Part shown: positions 1 to 8,272 of the stretch, piece after piece
Layout: each line of letters opens with the position of its first letter
Position numbering within the stretch: the first letter of the stretch is position 1
Assembly (NCBI RefSeq): GCF_030505195.1
Contig: NZ_CP129672.1
Location: 4,250,501-4,314,500 of the forward strand
Source: Comamonas testosteroni
GTDB lineage: Bacteria > Pseudomonadota > Gammaproteobacteria > Burkholderiales > Burkholderiaceae_C
Reading direction: 5' to 3'
DNA length: 64,000 nt
The notes under the pieces: model-generated
The model's database searches: none
What the model was told of the DNA's origin: nothing
What the model saw: the letters and a program-made list of their open reading frames with translations, nothing else
Made by a program: the position numbers and the translations under genes

Positions 1-1966
1 GGCCTGGTATGAGCAGGGCAGCGGTGCGCTGCATATGGTCGCCGCGAGCCAGGCCCCGTACGGCACGGCCGAGCATGTGATGCACATGCTCAAGGACAGC
101 AAGCTGGCGCTGAACCAGCTCGACTACATCAGCTCCTACACTGTGGGCTACGGCCAGAAGGAGCACCATCCCTTCCCGTTCTATGTGGCACTGGCGTCGC
201 TGTACGCCCAGGGCCGCCCGGTGCGGCTGGCGCTGGACCGCTGGAAGCATTTCCAGTTCGCGCTCAAGCGCCATCCCTTCGATGTGGAGACCGCGATCTC
301 GGTGGACAAGGACGGCAAGTTCCACGCGCTGACCTGCCACATGGTGGGCGACGGCGGCGGCGTGACCAACTTCAGCCCCTCGGTGGGCACGGTGGCGGTG
401 ACGGCGGCGCAATCCATTTACTACTTCCCCGAGAGCGACCTGTCGACCGAGGTGTACCCCTCCATCGGCGTCACGGCCGGCTCCATGCGCGGCTACGGCA
501 CGGTGCAGTCCATGGCCTATACCGAGATGCTGGTCGACGAGATCGCCCAGGAGATCGGCCTGGACGCCATCGAGCTGCGCCGACGCAATGTGCTCAAGAG
601 CAGCATGAAGAACACGCAGGGCGCCTCGCCCTCGGGGCATCTGCGCATTGGCGAGATCCTGGACATGGCTGCCAAGGATGCGATGTGGACCGAGCGCGCC
701 AAGCGCAAGGCCGACTTCGAGGCGGCCAACCCCGGCCTGCGCTACGGCATAGGCTTCGGTGCGGTGCAAAAGGACTTCGGCACGGGGGCGGAAGCCTCGA
801 TCGCGCAGCTGGAGATCACGCCCGAGGGCCGCATCAAGATGCGCCATATCGCCACCGAGATCGGAACCGGCAGCACCACGGCGCAGCTGGTGGCGGTGGA
901 GCCCTTCCTGGGGCGCCCGGCGGACGATGTGGACTTCGCAGTCAACCACTGGGACAACCTGCCGCTGCATACCAAGGACGAGCCCTACACCACGCCCCAG
1001 GCCAAGGAGGACGAGCTGGCCAGAGACCCGACCTGGACGCCGCGTCTGGTGTCTCCGGTATCGGCCTCGAACTCGGCCTACTACTTCCGCCACGCCACGC
1101 AGCAGGCGGCGCAGTTGCTGCTCAAGCTCTGCCTGTGGCCTGCGGCCCAGTCGATCTGGTCCGGCAAGGAGGGCGGAGGCCAGTTGCTGCCCAGCACCGT
1201 CACGGAAGACATGCTGGAGTGGCGCGAGCGCATGCTCGTTGCCGAAGGCCTGGAGCCGCTGAGCCTGGAGCGCCTGGCCGAGCGCGCGCACGAGCTGGGC
1301 GTCGTGACCGGCGTCTGCGTGCATGCCTTCAACCGCTGGGCCTGGGCCAAGGCTGACTTCACGGTCGAGGGCCAGAAGTTCCAGGCCATGATCGACGCCC
1401 TTTCCGTGCAGTACGGCAAGGGTGCAGGCGAGGCCAAGAAGGCCTCGATGAAATCCGGCGGCTATGCCTTCATCGCACGCGACAAGGTCTATTACCCGCC
1501 GGTGCAGCGCACCAATGCGGGCACGGTGTACTACGCGCCCTGCGCCACCATGGTGGAGCTGTCCGTCTCCCCGGGCACGGGCAAGGTGAACATCCTCTCG
1601 CACAAGACCTGGCTGGAATGCGGCACGCAGATCGTGCCCGAGCTGGTCTCCGGCCAGATCCAGGGCGGTGTGGCCATGGGCATTGGCCATGCGCTGTACG
1701 AAGAGCTGCCGCTCCATGAGACCGGCCCCGGCAACGGCCAGTGGAGTCTGAGTCGCTACCACGTGCCGCGCGCCAGCGAAGTGGCCGTGTGGAAGGCCGA
1801 GGGCGTGGTGCTGCCGCCGCTGTCGCGCACTGATCCGCCCAAGGGCATGGCCGAGGTGGTGATGATTCCGGTGGTCGCCGCCTGCGTCAACGCCATCGCC
1901 CATGCCACGGGCAAGCGCTTCCATGCGACCCCCGTGACCCCCGACAAAATCAAAGAGGCACTGTGA
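1..1966 (+). CDS. Xanthine dehydrogenase-family molybdopterin-binding large subunit (5' partial)
   Basis: This is the catalytic molybdenum-cofactor subunit of a molybdenum hydroxylase, which inserts water-derived oxygen into an aldehyde or N-heterocycle. The reading frame is open from base 2 (AWYEQGSG...), so the gene starts upstream of the window; the ATG at 35 is internal. About 654 residues are visible. Family features include a GSMRGYG segment near the middle of the N-terminal part, SGQIQGGVAMGIGHAL near the C-terminus, and PKGMAEVV, where the Glu fits the catalytic base of the family. The next gene, a 2Fe-2S subunit, overlaps its stop by one base (TGATG), and a tri-heme cytochrome c follows, so electrons probably leave to the respiratory chain rather than to NAD. 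The order large-small-cytochrome resembles isoquinoline 1-oxidoreductase/membrane aldehyde dehydrogenase families. The substrate cannot be read from the sequence. Confidence 0.88.
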   Translation, partial: AWYEQGSGALHMVAASQAPYGTAEHVMHMLKDSKLALNQLDYISSYTVGYGQKEHHPFPFYVALASLYAQGRPVRLALDRWKHFQFALKRHPFDVETAISVDKDGKFHALTCHMVGDGGGVTNFSPSVGTVAVTAAQSIYYFPESDLSTEVYPSIGVTAGSMRGYGTVQSMAYTEMLVDEIAQEIGLDAIELRRRNVLKSSMKNTQGASPSGHLRIGEILDMAAKDAMWTERAKRKADFEAANPGLRYGIGFGAVQKDFGTGAEASIAQLEITPEGRIKMRHIATEIGTGSTTAQLVAVEPFLGRPADDVDFAVNHWDNLPLHTKDEPYTTPQAKEDELARDPTWTPRLVSPVSASNSAYYFRHATQQAAQLLLKLCLWPAAQSIWSGKEGGGQLLPSTVTEDMLEWRERMLVAEGLEPLSLERLAERAHELGVVTGVCVHAFNRWAWAKADFTVEGQKFQAMIDALSVQYGKGAGEAKKASMKSGGYAFIARDKVYYPPVQRTNAGTVYYAPCATMVELSVSPGTGKVNILSHKTWLECGTQIVPELVSGQIQGGVAMGIGHALYEELPLHETGPGNGQWSLSRYHVPRASEVAVWKAEGVVLPPLSRTDPPKGMAEVVMIPVVAACVNAIAHATGKRFHATPVTPDKIKEAL

Positions 1967-2535
1967 TGCAGGACCGTATTCAATTCTCCGCCACCATCAA
2001 TCGCAAACAGGTGGGCCCCGTCGACGTTCCCAAGGATTTGATGATGATCGAGTTCCTGCAGGAATACGCGGGCATGAACGGCACGCGCCTGGGCTGCGGC
2101 CAGGGTGTGTGTCGCGCCTGCACCATCATCGTCGACGACCCTGAAAAAGGCTCGATCACCGTGCCCGCCTGCGTGACCGGCGTGACCTGGCTCAACGGCA
2201 AGACCATTCGTACCGTGGAGGGCATTGCCTCGGTGGACGACAAGGGCGTGGTCCATCCCTCGCCGGTGCAAAAGGCCTTTCTCGAGCACTACTCCTTTCA
2301 GTGCGGCTACTGCACGCCCGGTTTCGTGAACTCGGCCACCGTGCTGGTGGAAAAGTTGCAGAAGCACCCCGTGCCTGCCGATGAGGTGGAAAAAGCCATC
2401 GAGGAGCAGCTGGAGCCCCATATCTGCCGCTGCACCGGCTATGTGCGCTACTACAACGCCGTGCGCGACGTGATCCTGAAGACGCCGGGCCTGACCACGG
2501 GCAAGCGCAGCAAGGAGGTCGTGAACAATGGCTAA
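1966..2535 (+). CDS. 2Fe-2S subunit of molybdenum hydroxylase
   Basis: This small subunit carries two [2Fe-2S] clusters that pass electrons from the molybdenum site of the preceding subunit to the cytochrome encoded next. The plant-ferredoxin-type cluster is bound by C44, C49, C52 and C69 (CGQGVCRAC, then PAC). The second cluster is bound by C113 and C116 (CGYC) with C154 and C156 (CRC). The length of about 189 residues is slightly longer than typical family members (150-170) because of a C-terminal tail. The ATG at 1966 overlaps the upstream TGA, indicating translational coupling; a GTG at 1963 is an alternative start. The 3' end overlaps the cytochrome gene by 8 bases, so the three genes form one operon. 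Confidence 0.92.
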   Translation: MQDRIQFSATINRKQVGPVDVPKDLMMIEFLQEYAGMNGTRLGCGQGVCRACTIIVDDPEKGSITVPACVTGVTWLNGKTIRTVEGIASVDDKGVVHPSPVQKAFLEHYSFQCGYCTPGFVNSATVLVEKLQKHPVPADEVEKAIEEQLEPHICRCTGYVRYYNAVRDVILKTPGLTTGKRSKEVVNNG

Positions 2536-3814
2536 GACCTGGATCAAGGGCCTGGGCGCAGCCGCCGTTGTGGGCGTGCTCGTGGCTGGAGGCATGTATC
2601 TGTACGGCAGCGCAAGCGGCGACGTCCCGCCGGCCACGGTGGACTTTGCCAAGCTGGGCCCGCAGGAGTTCGATGCGCTGTACAAGCGCGGCGAGCAGGT
2701 GTTTCGCGGCGGGGACTGCGCGGCCTGCCACAGTTCGCCCGCCACGGGCGCGGAGCTGGCAGGCGGCGTGCCCATGGTCACGCCCATGGGAACGCTTTAC
2801 GGCAGCAATATCTCGCCTTCCAAGGCGCACGGCATCGGCGGCTGGACGGCCGACGATCTGTACCGCGCAGTGGCTGCCGGCATGGCGCCAGGGCGCAAGA
2901 ACCTGTATCCGGCCATGCCGTACGCCAGCTACCACCAGATCACGCGTGCCGATGTCGATGCGCTGTGGGTGTGGCTGATGAAGCAGCCGGCCGTGGAGGT
3001 CGCCAACAAGCCCAGCGAGATGAACTTCCCGTTCAACATCCGTCCTGCCGTGGCCATGTGGAATGCGCTCAATCGCCCCGCTGCCAAGGAGTTCGACATG
3101 TCGGTGGACGAGCTGGTGCGCGGCAAGTATCTGGTGGATGTGCTGGGCCACTGCGCCGAATGCCACAGCCCGCGCACCAAGGCCACCTTTGCCATGGATG
3201 GCTCGCGCTATCTCGAGGGCAACACCATCGAAGGCTCCTACGCTCCGGCGCTGACCCCCGATGCCCTGAGCGAGCGCGGCTGGACCAAGGACGATCTGGT
3301 CAGATTCTTCCGAACCGGGCTGTCGCCGCAAGGGGTGATGACTTTTCGCATGTCATCAGTGCTTGAGCATTCCACCTCGCGCATGGCGGAGGCCGATGTG
3401 CGCGCCATGGCCGCTTATCTGACCCAGAACCGCGAGATGCCCGGGCCCAAGGTCAAGGCGGCCGAGGGGCAGACCAGCGTCAAGGGCGAGAACCTGTACC
3501 TGGGCCTGTGCGCAGGCTGCCACGGTGCGCAGGGCCAGGGCCAGCCGCATTCGTCGGTGCCCATGAGCACCAACACCACGGCCATGTTCCCCACGCCCAT
3601 CAACCTGATTCGCGTGATCCGCGAGGGTGTGCACGAGCGTGATCTGGCCCATGGCGAACGCATGCAGACCATGCCGGGCTATGCCGACAAGCTCAGCAAC
3701 GAGGAGATGGCCGATCTGGTCAACTACATGCGTCAGACCTGGGGCGGCCGCCCTGGCGACGTGACCGCCGCTGAGGTGGCGGAGCATGTGAAGACCATAG
3801 AGCACAGCAAGTAA
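2528..3814 (+). CDS. Tri-heme c-type cytochrome, electron acceptor of the molybdenum hydroxylase
   Basis: This is a membrane-anchored or periplasmic cytochrome of 428 residues with three CXXCH haem-binding motifs: CAACH at 64-68, CAECH near 209-213 and CAGCH near 328-332. An N-terminal hydrophobic segment (residues about 8-27, after MAKTWIK) looks like an uncleaved anchor or signal peptide. The three-domain architecture matches cytochrome subunits of membrane-bound alcohol and aldehyde dehydrogenases and of nicotinate or isoquinoline hydroxylases. It overlaps the 2Fe-2S subunit gene by 8 bases, so it is almost certainly the partner that passes electrons to quinone or a terminal oxidase. A strong hairpin follows the stop. 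The physiological substrate of the complex is unknown. Confidence 0.9.
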   Translation: MAKTWIKGLGAAAVVGVLVAGGMYLYGSASGDVPPATVDFAKLGPQEFDALYKRGEQVFRGGDCAACHSSPATGAELAGGVPMVTPMGTLYGSNISPSKAHGIGGWTADDLYRAVAAGMAPGRKNLYPAMPYASYHQITRADVDALWVWLMKQPAVEVANKPSEMNFPFNIRPAVAMWNALNRPAAKEFDMSVDELVRGKYLVDVLGHCAECHSPRTKATFAMDGSRYLEGNTIEGSYAPALTPDALSERGWTKDDLVRFFRTGLSPQGVMTFRMSSVLEHSTSRMAEADVRAMAAYLTQNREMPGPKVKAAEGQTSVKGENLYLGLCAGCHGAQGQGQPHSSVPMSTNTTAMFPTPINLIRVIREGVHERDLAHGERMQTMPGYADKLSNEEMADLVNYMRQTWGGRPGDVTAAEVAEHVKTIEHSK

Positions 3815-3830
3815 CTGCGGACCTGGCTAG

Positions 3831-3876
3831 AGGCCACGGTCGCTCGCGGATTTCCGCGGCGGCCGTGGCCTTTTGC
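3831..3876 (+). terminator. Rho-independent-like terminator after the cytochrome gene
   Basis: A long GC-rich inverted repeat (AGGCCACGG paired with CCGTGGCC, with a second inner stem around CGCGGA/TCCGCG) is followed by TTTT. It lies 17 bases after the cytochrome stop and before the convergent hemY gene. Confidence 0.75.
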
Positions 3877-3950
3877 TTTGCGCCAGAGGGCAGCAGGGGC
3901 GTTGGCCTCACAGCGTCCGCGCGACGCCGTGTTTCCTTGCGAGGCTGCGC

Positions 3951-5261
3951 CTATTCGTCCTGCGCCGGATTGTCCGGTAGCACCACCATGGCCTGGGCTG
4001 CGAGCTTCCAGGCGATGGCCGAGGCCTCCATGTCGCCACGGTGCTCGGCCATCAGCGCCAGGCGCTGCCAGGCGCGGGTACGCAGTTGGCAGTCTTGCAG
4101 CAGCGGTGCGGCGCGGGTCAGCAACTGCTGGGCCTTGCCCCAGAGCTCGCGCTGCACGCAGGCCATGCCGGCCAGGTATTGCAGGCGCGGCTCGCGCGGG
4201 TTGGCATTGGCTGCAGCTTCCATGCGAGCGAGCCAGGCTCCATCCAGCTTGCCCAGGCTTGACTGCAACACTTCCACCAGCTTGGGCAGATGGGTTTCCG
4301 TGCGCGGTCCGGGCTGGGTCAGCAAATGCTCCCACACGGGCAGCAGCCAGGCGCGTGCCTGCAGGGCTTCGCCACCCAACTCGATCAGGCGTTCCGTGGC
4401 AGGGATGGCCACTTCGGGCATGGCGCGCTCGTCTTCGTCCAGCGACAGCCAGAACTGCTGCAGCGACGAGGTGTCGCGTGCGTCGCGGATGCTGGCCAGC
4501 AGCAGGCCGCGAACCACGCTGGCCGAGGCTGCGGGAGAGAAGGCGCGGTGCTTGGCCAGCAGGCGGGCGGTGTCCAGCGCCGCCTGCGTGTCGCCGGATA
4601 GGCGTGCGGCCTTGAGCTTGATGCGCAGGGCAATCGTGCGACGGCCGGCGCCCAGGGGCAACTCGCCCAGGCGGCGAATCGATTCGGCGGCATCGCGGTC
4701 GTCCAGTGCCCAGCGCGCGGCGCGCATCTGGGCGCCTTCGCGAATTTCCATGTCCTGGGTGTTGCCGGGTATGGGCAGTACGTCCAGGGCCTGCTGCCAG
4801 TGCTTGTCGCGCAAGGCGGCATCCTGCAGGGCGTGGGAGGCATCGGCGGCGATCAGATGGGCCGTGGCGTTCAGGCGCTCGCCATACGGCAGGCCGGCCT
4901 TTGCTTCGCGCAGCGATTGCTCGGTGGACAAGGCGGCCAGGGCCGATTTGCGGGCGCGCAAAAAGCGGCCGGCTTGCAGGTGCGAGAGTGCTTCGAGCAG
5001 GCTCTGGTTCATGCCACGCTCTTTTTGCTGCATGCGCCAGCGGCGTGCCTGGTGCGGCATCTGCAGCAGCACTGCCAGGGCACGCAGCGCGGCATAAAGC
5101 AGCACGAAGGCCAGAAAGAGCAGAGCCAGTGCCAGGTTCAGCGACATGTCCACCCGGTAGGGCGACAAGAACCAGGTGACCGAGCTCTGGTTATTGCCGG
5201 CAAACAGTGCCATGGCCACGGCCACGGCAAACAGACCCATCAACCACAAGGCGGCGCGCAT
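3951..5261 (-). CDS. hemY: HemY-like haem biosynthesis-associated TPR membrane protein
   Basis: This is a 436-residue inner-membrane protein of the HemY family found at the end of proteobacterial hemCDXY operons; its exact biochemical role is not settled. Two hydrophobic helices at the N-terminus (about residues 3-20 and 38-60, including the segment LNLALALLFLAFVLLYAAL) match the HemY_N domain. The rest is helical and alanine/leucine rich, as expected for tetratricopeptide repeats. A clear ribosome binding site (GAGGAGG) precedes the ATG at 5261. It lies 17 bases after hemX on the same strand, closing the operon. It is not the protoporphyrinogen oxidase also called HemY in Gram-positive bacteria. 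Confidence 0.85.
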   Translation of the reverse strand: MRAALWLMGLFAVAVAMALFAGNNQSSVTWFLSPYRVDMSLNLALALLFLAFVLLYAALRALAVLLQMPHQARRWRMQQKERGMNQSLLEALSHLQAGRFLRARKSALAALSTEQSLREAKAGLPYGERLNATAHLIAADASHALQDAALRDKHWQQALDVLPIPGNTQDMEIREGAQMRAARWALDDRDAAESIRRLGELPLGAGRRTIALRIKLKAARLSGDTQAALDTARLLAKHRAFSPAASASVVRGLLLASIRDARDTSSLQQFWLSLDEDERAMPEVAIPATERLIELGGEALQARAWLLPVWEHLLTQPGPRTETHLPKLVEVLQSSLGKLDGAWLARMEAAANANPREPRLQYLAGMACVQRELWGKAQQLLTRAAPLLQDCQLRTRAWQRLALMAEHRGDMEASAIAWKLAAQAMVVLPDNPAQDE

Positions 5262-5278
5262 CTCTGTGTCCTCCTCGA

Positions 5279-6394
5279 TTAGCGGCCGGCGGCCGCTGTG
5301 GTCAAAGCGTTCAGCGTGTCTTCAAGCTCTACGCGTCCGCCCGTATGCAGATTGGCCTGAATCTGCTGCAACTGCGCCTGGGCGATCTGGGTGCGCCGTG
5401 AGCGTGCATCAAAGTATTTGTTGAGCAGGGTGCCCGCAGCGCTGAGGTCGGCGCGCGCCGATTCCCACTGGCGCGACAGCAGGGCCAGACGGGCGTTGAG
5501 CAGTTGCAGCTTGAGGTTCTCGCGCAGGAAATAGCCCTGCTCGGGGGCCAGCAGGGCCACCTCGGGGTGATCGATGCGGCGCACGCGCACCAGATCGGCC
5601 GCGCCATCCTTGAAGGAGTCCCAGACCCGCTGACCCTGGCCCTGCCACCAGGCCCATTGAGTGAGGGAGAGGCTGGCGTCCTCGGGCGTGTCATGAGCGG
5701 CCGCCGTCTTGCGGGGCTGGGCATCGCGCGCACGCGGGCGGCCCACATCGTTGATCAGGGCCAGGTCGTCCACCTGGCGAATCAGGTCTTCGATACGACT
5801 GAGCACTCCCGTGGTGTCCGTCACGCTCATGCGTGCGAGCTTGTCCAGATCCAGATCAATGGCTCGCACAACGGGAGCCAGACGCGGCTGGGCCGTGCTT
5901 TCCACGCGCTTTCTGGCTGATTTGAGGCTCGCTACCAGCGGCTGCAGGCTGCCCGAGAGTTCAGCCTGCTGCTGGGCCATGCGTACCGAGGATTCGATAT
6001 CGGCCACCAGGTTTTCATCGCGCGAGCGCGACATGCTTTGCATCAGCTCTTCGAGCTGGTTGCGTTGCAGGCTGAGTTCGGCCACACGCGCCTCCATCAC
6101 GGAGACACGCGCTGCGCTGTCGCGAGCCAGATCCTGCGCGTCCTTGGCCAGGGTGCGAGCCTCCACCGACTGCGCGCCGGACTGCGCCGACTGACGCGCC
6201 AGTTGCTCCTGCATATTGCCCACGCGCTGCCACAGCATGCCGCAGGCGACCAGGGCTGCGGCAGCCACCGCTGCCAGCGTCAGCACCACAGCCGTGGGAG
6301 CACCACGCCCGGTCTGAGCGGGCACGGAATGGTCCTGGTTGGGGGGGGGGGCTATAGGTTGCTTGTCGGAGGTGGGGATGGCATCGGAGCTCAT
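5279..6394 (-). CDS. hemX: HemX-like protein (uroporphyrinogen-III C-methyltransferase family, membrane anchored)
   Basis: This 371-residue protein has a short proline-rich cytoplasmic N-terminus, one transmembrane helix (about residues 33-53), a coiled-coil stretch rich in Ala/Gln/Arg (about 55-130), and a C-terminal HemX domain. HemX proteins accompany hemD in many proteobacteria. Despite the database name, this one has no recognisable methyltransferase core, so its role is probably structural or regulatory. Its ATG overlaps the hemD stop by four bases (ATGA), which suggests translational coupling. The oddity is an uninterrupted run of 11 C on the coding strand (plus-strand 6341-6351) within codons 15-18, encoding Ala-Pro-Pro-Pro. 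Gain or loss of one base there would abolish the protein. Confidence 0.85.
   Translation of the reverse strand: MSSDAIPTSDKQPIAPPPNQDHSVPAQTGRGAPTAVVLTLAAVAAAALVACGMLWQRVGNMQEQLARQSAQSGAQSVEARTLAKDAQDLARDSAARVSVMEARVAELSLQRNQLEELMQSMSRSRDENLVADIESSVRMAQQQAELSGSLQPLVASLKSARKRVESTAQPRLAPVVRAIDLDLDKLARMSVTDTTGVLSRIEDLIRQVDDLALINDVGRPRARDAQPRKTAAAHDTPEDASLSLTQWAWWQGQGQRVWDSFKDGAADLVRVRRIDHPEVALLAPEQGYFLRENLKLQLLNARLALLSRQWESARADLSAAGTLLNKYFDARSRRTQIAQAQLQQIQANLHTGGRVELEDTLNALTTAAAGR
6341..6351. repeat. Homopolymer G11/C11 tract within the hemX coding region
   Basis: Eleven consecutive G on the plus strand read as C on the hemX coding strand, 44-54 bases into the gene. This is the longest homopolymer I noticed in the window. 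Confidence 0.95.
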
Positions 6395-7236
6395 AGCGCC
6401 GATTCTATAGACGCCACCACATCGTCCAGACTTGGGCGACTGTGCAAAACCCGACCGAAACCTGCTGAAAGTGCTTTGCTGGCAATGCGCTCATGGGTGG
6501 TGAGCGCTAACCCGGAGTGCCATTGCTGCTGGGGCAGCAACTGTTGCAGGTTGGCAACAGCTTCCGAGCTGCTGAACAGCCACAGGCTGCCGTCGCTGGC
6601 GGCTTGCCGGGCCAGATCCAGCTGTTGCGCCGTCCATGCAGGAAGCTGGCGCTCATAAACGGCCAGCAGTTCCACCTCGGCTCCGGCTTCGCGCAGCCGG
6701 GCTGCCAGCCAGTCACGGCCTGCGCCTTGTGTGGACGGCATGGGTGTGTCGGCATTGCCGGCGACGGGGGCGGTCGCCGGGCTGGTGCCGCGCACGATCA
6801 GCACGCGGTCGCCGGCTCGAACCTGGCCCTGCACGTTCTGCCACAGCGCTTCGGACTCGAACTGGGCGGCATCGGGGCTGGGGCCGTCGATCTGGCGGCA
6901 GCTCAAGCCGAGCTCCAGCAAGGCACGCTCCGTACCCGGCCCCGGAGTCCACGCTCTTGTATCAGGAGCCAGTAACGCCTGACCGGTATGTGTTTGGGAT
7001 GAGTCTGGCGTAAAGAAATACTGCGCCGCATTGCCGCTGACGAACATCACGGCGCGGTAGTGGCCTGACTTCAGTGCCAGCTCGCGCGCCCTCAGCAGAG
7101 CCTGGTGCGCAGCCGGGTCCGTGCAGGAGCCTATGGCCAGCAGCGGCAAGGCCTGGGCCTGCAGACCGTGGGCGCGAAGCGCATCAACCCATGGTTTTGC
7201 ATCATGCAAGGGGCGGGTGACCAGAATGCGGCGCAT
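6391..7236 (-). CDS. hemD: Uroporphyrinogen-III synthase
   Basis: This enzyme cyclises hydroxymethylbilane, with inversion of ring D, to uroporphyrinogen III, the branch point for haem, sirohaem and cobalamin. The protein has 281 residues, close to the usual 250-270. It starts with MRRILVTRP, the typical first beta strand of HemD; the open frame extends upstream to 7431, but that part overlaps hemC and has no family character. Other features fitting HemD are the GDRVLIVRG segment and the C-terminal part with a LALTTHERIASKA-like strand-helix. It starts 13 bases after hemC and overlaps hemX by four bases, consistent with one hemCDXY transcript. Confidence 0.9.
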   Translation of the reverse strand: MRRILVTRPLHDAKPWVDALRAHGLQAQALPLLAIGSCTDPAAHQALLRARELALKSGHYRAVMFVSGNAAQYFFTPDSSQTHTGQALLAPDTRAWTPGPGTERALLELGLSCRQIDGPSPDAAQFESEALWQNVQGQVRAGDRVLIVRGTSPATAPVAGNADTPMPSTQGAGRDWLAARLREAGAEVELLAVYERQLPAWTAQQLDLARQAASDGSLWLFSSSEAVANLQQLLPQQQWHSGLALTTHERIASKALSAGFGRVLHSRPSLDDVVASIESAL

Positions 7237-7249
7237 GGGCAGGCGCGGC

Positions 7250-8194
7250 TCAGTCCTGCTTGGGTGCCGCAGGCACGGCACCTGCAGCTTGCAACTGCGC
7301 GGCCAGTTGCTCGCCCAGGGCGTTGGCGCTGGCAAAGTCCGTGACTTGGGCGCTGGCCTGTACGCGCACCAGACCCTTGCTGCCTTCCATATCGCCCCAG
7401 GCCGCATCCATGTGCAGGGTGTCGCCTTCAAAGCGGCCGTATGCGGCCAGCGGCATGGAGCAGCTGCCGCCCATGCAGCGGCTGACGGCGCGCTCGGCAG
7501 TCACGGTCAGCCAGGTGGGCATATGGGCCAGCGGAGCCAGGGCGTCAATGATGTCCTGACGGTCGGCGCGCACCTCGATGCCCAACGCGCCCTGACCGGC
7601 GGCGGGCAGCATCTGGGCCGGCTCGAACCTGGCGCGGATGCGCTCGCTCATCTCCAGGCGCATCAGGCCGGCGGCTGCCAGCACGATGGCGTCGTACTGG
7701 CCTTCGTCGAGCTTGCGCAGGCGGGTGTTGACATTGCCGCGCAGGGCCTCGATCTTGAGATCGGGGCGCAGCGCCTGCAGCAGGGCCTGACGGCGCAGGC
7801 TGGAGGTGCCCACCACCGCGCCCTGGGGCAGCTCGTCCAGCGACGCATAGCGGTTGGAGACAAAGGCGTCGCGCGGGTCCTCGCGCGTCATCACGCAGGC
7901 CAGCACAAAGCCTTCGGGCAGCTCCATGGGCACATCCTTCAGGGAGTGCACGGCCAGATCGGCCCGGCCTTCTTCGAGAGCCACTTCCAGCTCCTTGACG
8001 AACAGGCCCTTGCCGCCCACCTTGGACAGGGCTCGGTCCAGAATCTGGTCGCCCTTGGTCGTCATCCCCAGCAGATCGACGCTGTGGCCGCGACCGCGCA
8101 AGATCGCCTGCACATGCTCGGCCTGCCACATGGCCAGCTGGCTCTCACGTGTGGCAATGACGATTACTGTGGGTGAGGATGCAGAAAATTTCAT
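7250..8194 (-). CDS. hemC: Porphobilinogen deaminase (hydroxymethylbilane synthase)
   Basis: This enzyme polymerises four porphobilinogen molecules to hydroxymethylbilane using a covalently bound dipyrromethane cofactor. The protein has 314 residues, normal for the family. Conserved elements seen are IATRESQLA (residues 13-21), the [11 protein letters not shown] helix (60-70), SLKDVP with the catalytic Asp at 87, SSLRRQA (131-137), RGNVNTRL (152-159), and [12 protein letters not shown], where Cys245 is the cofactor attachment site. It is the first gene of the minus-strand haem operon and is divergent from ppc, with 78 bases between the two starts. Confidence 0.97.
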   Translation of the reverse strand: MKFSASSPTVIVIATRESQLAMWQAEHVQAILRGRGHSVDLLGMTTKGDQILDRALSKVGGKGLFVKELEVALEEGRADLAVHSLKDVPMELPEGFVLACVMTREDPRDAFVSNRYASLDELPQGAVVGTSSLRRQALLQALRPDLKIEALRGNVNTRLRKLDEGQYDAIVLAAAGLMRLEMSERIRARFEPAQMLPAAGQGALGIEVRADRQDIIDALAPLAHMPTWLTVTAERAVSRCMGGSCSMPLAAYGRFEGDTLHMDAAWGDMEGSKGLVRVQASAQVTDFASANALGEQLAAQLQAAGAVPAAPKQD

Positions 8195-8232
8195 GACGGC
8201 GCGGTCTCAAGCGGGTAACAGGGAATGCTAGC

Positions 8233-8247
8233 ATGGCAAGTTGCCAT
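8233..8247. promoter_or_regulatory. Inverted repeat in the hemC/ppc divergent promoter region
   Basis: The perfect 7-bp inverted repeat ATGGCAA-g-TTGCCAT lies in the 78-base region between the divergent hemC and ppc starts, next to the 8-bp palindrome TGCTAGCA (8226-8233). Its position suggests a binding site for a dimeric regulator. No factor can be named. Confidence 0.35.
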
Positions 8248-8272
8248 ACACCGTGCCCAAGGAGAATAGTTC

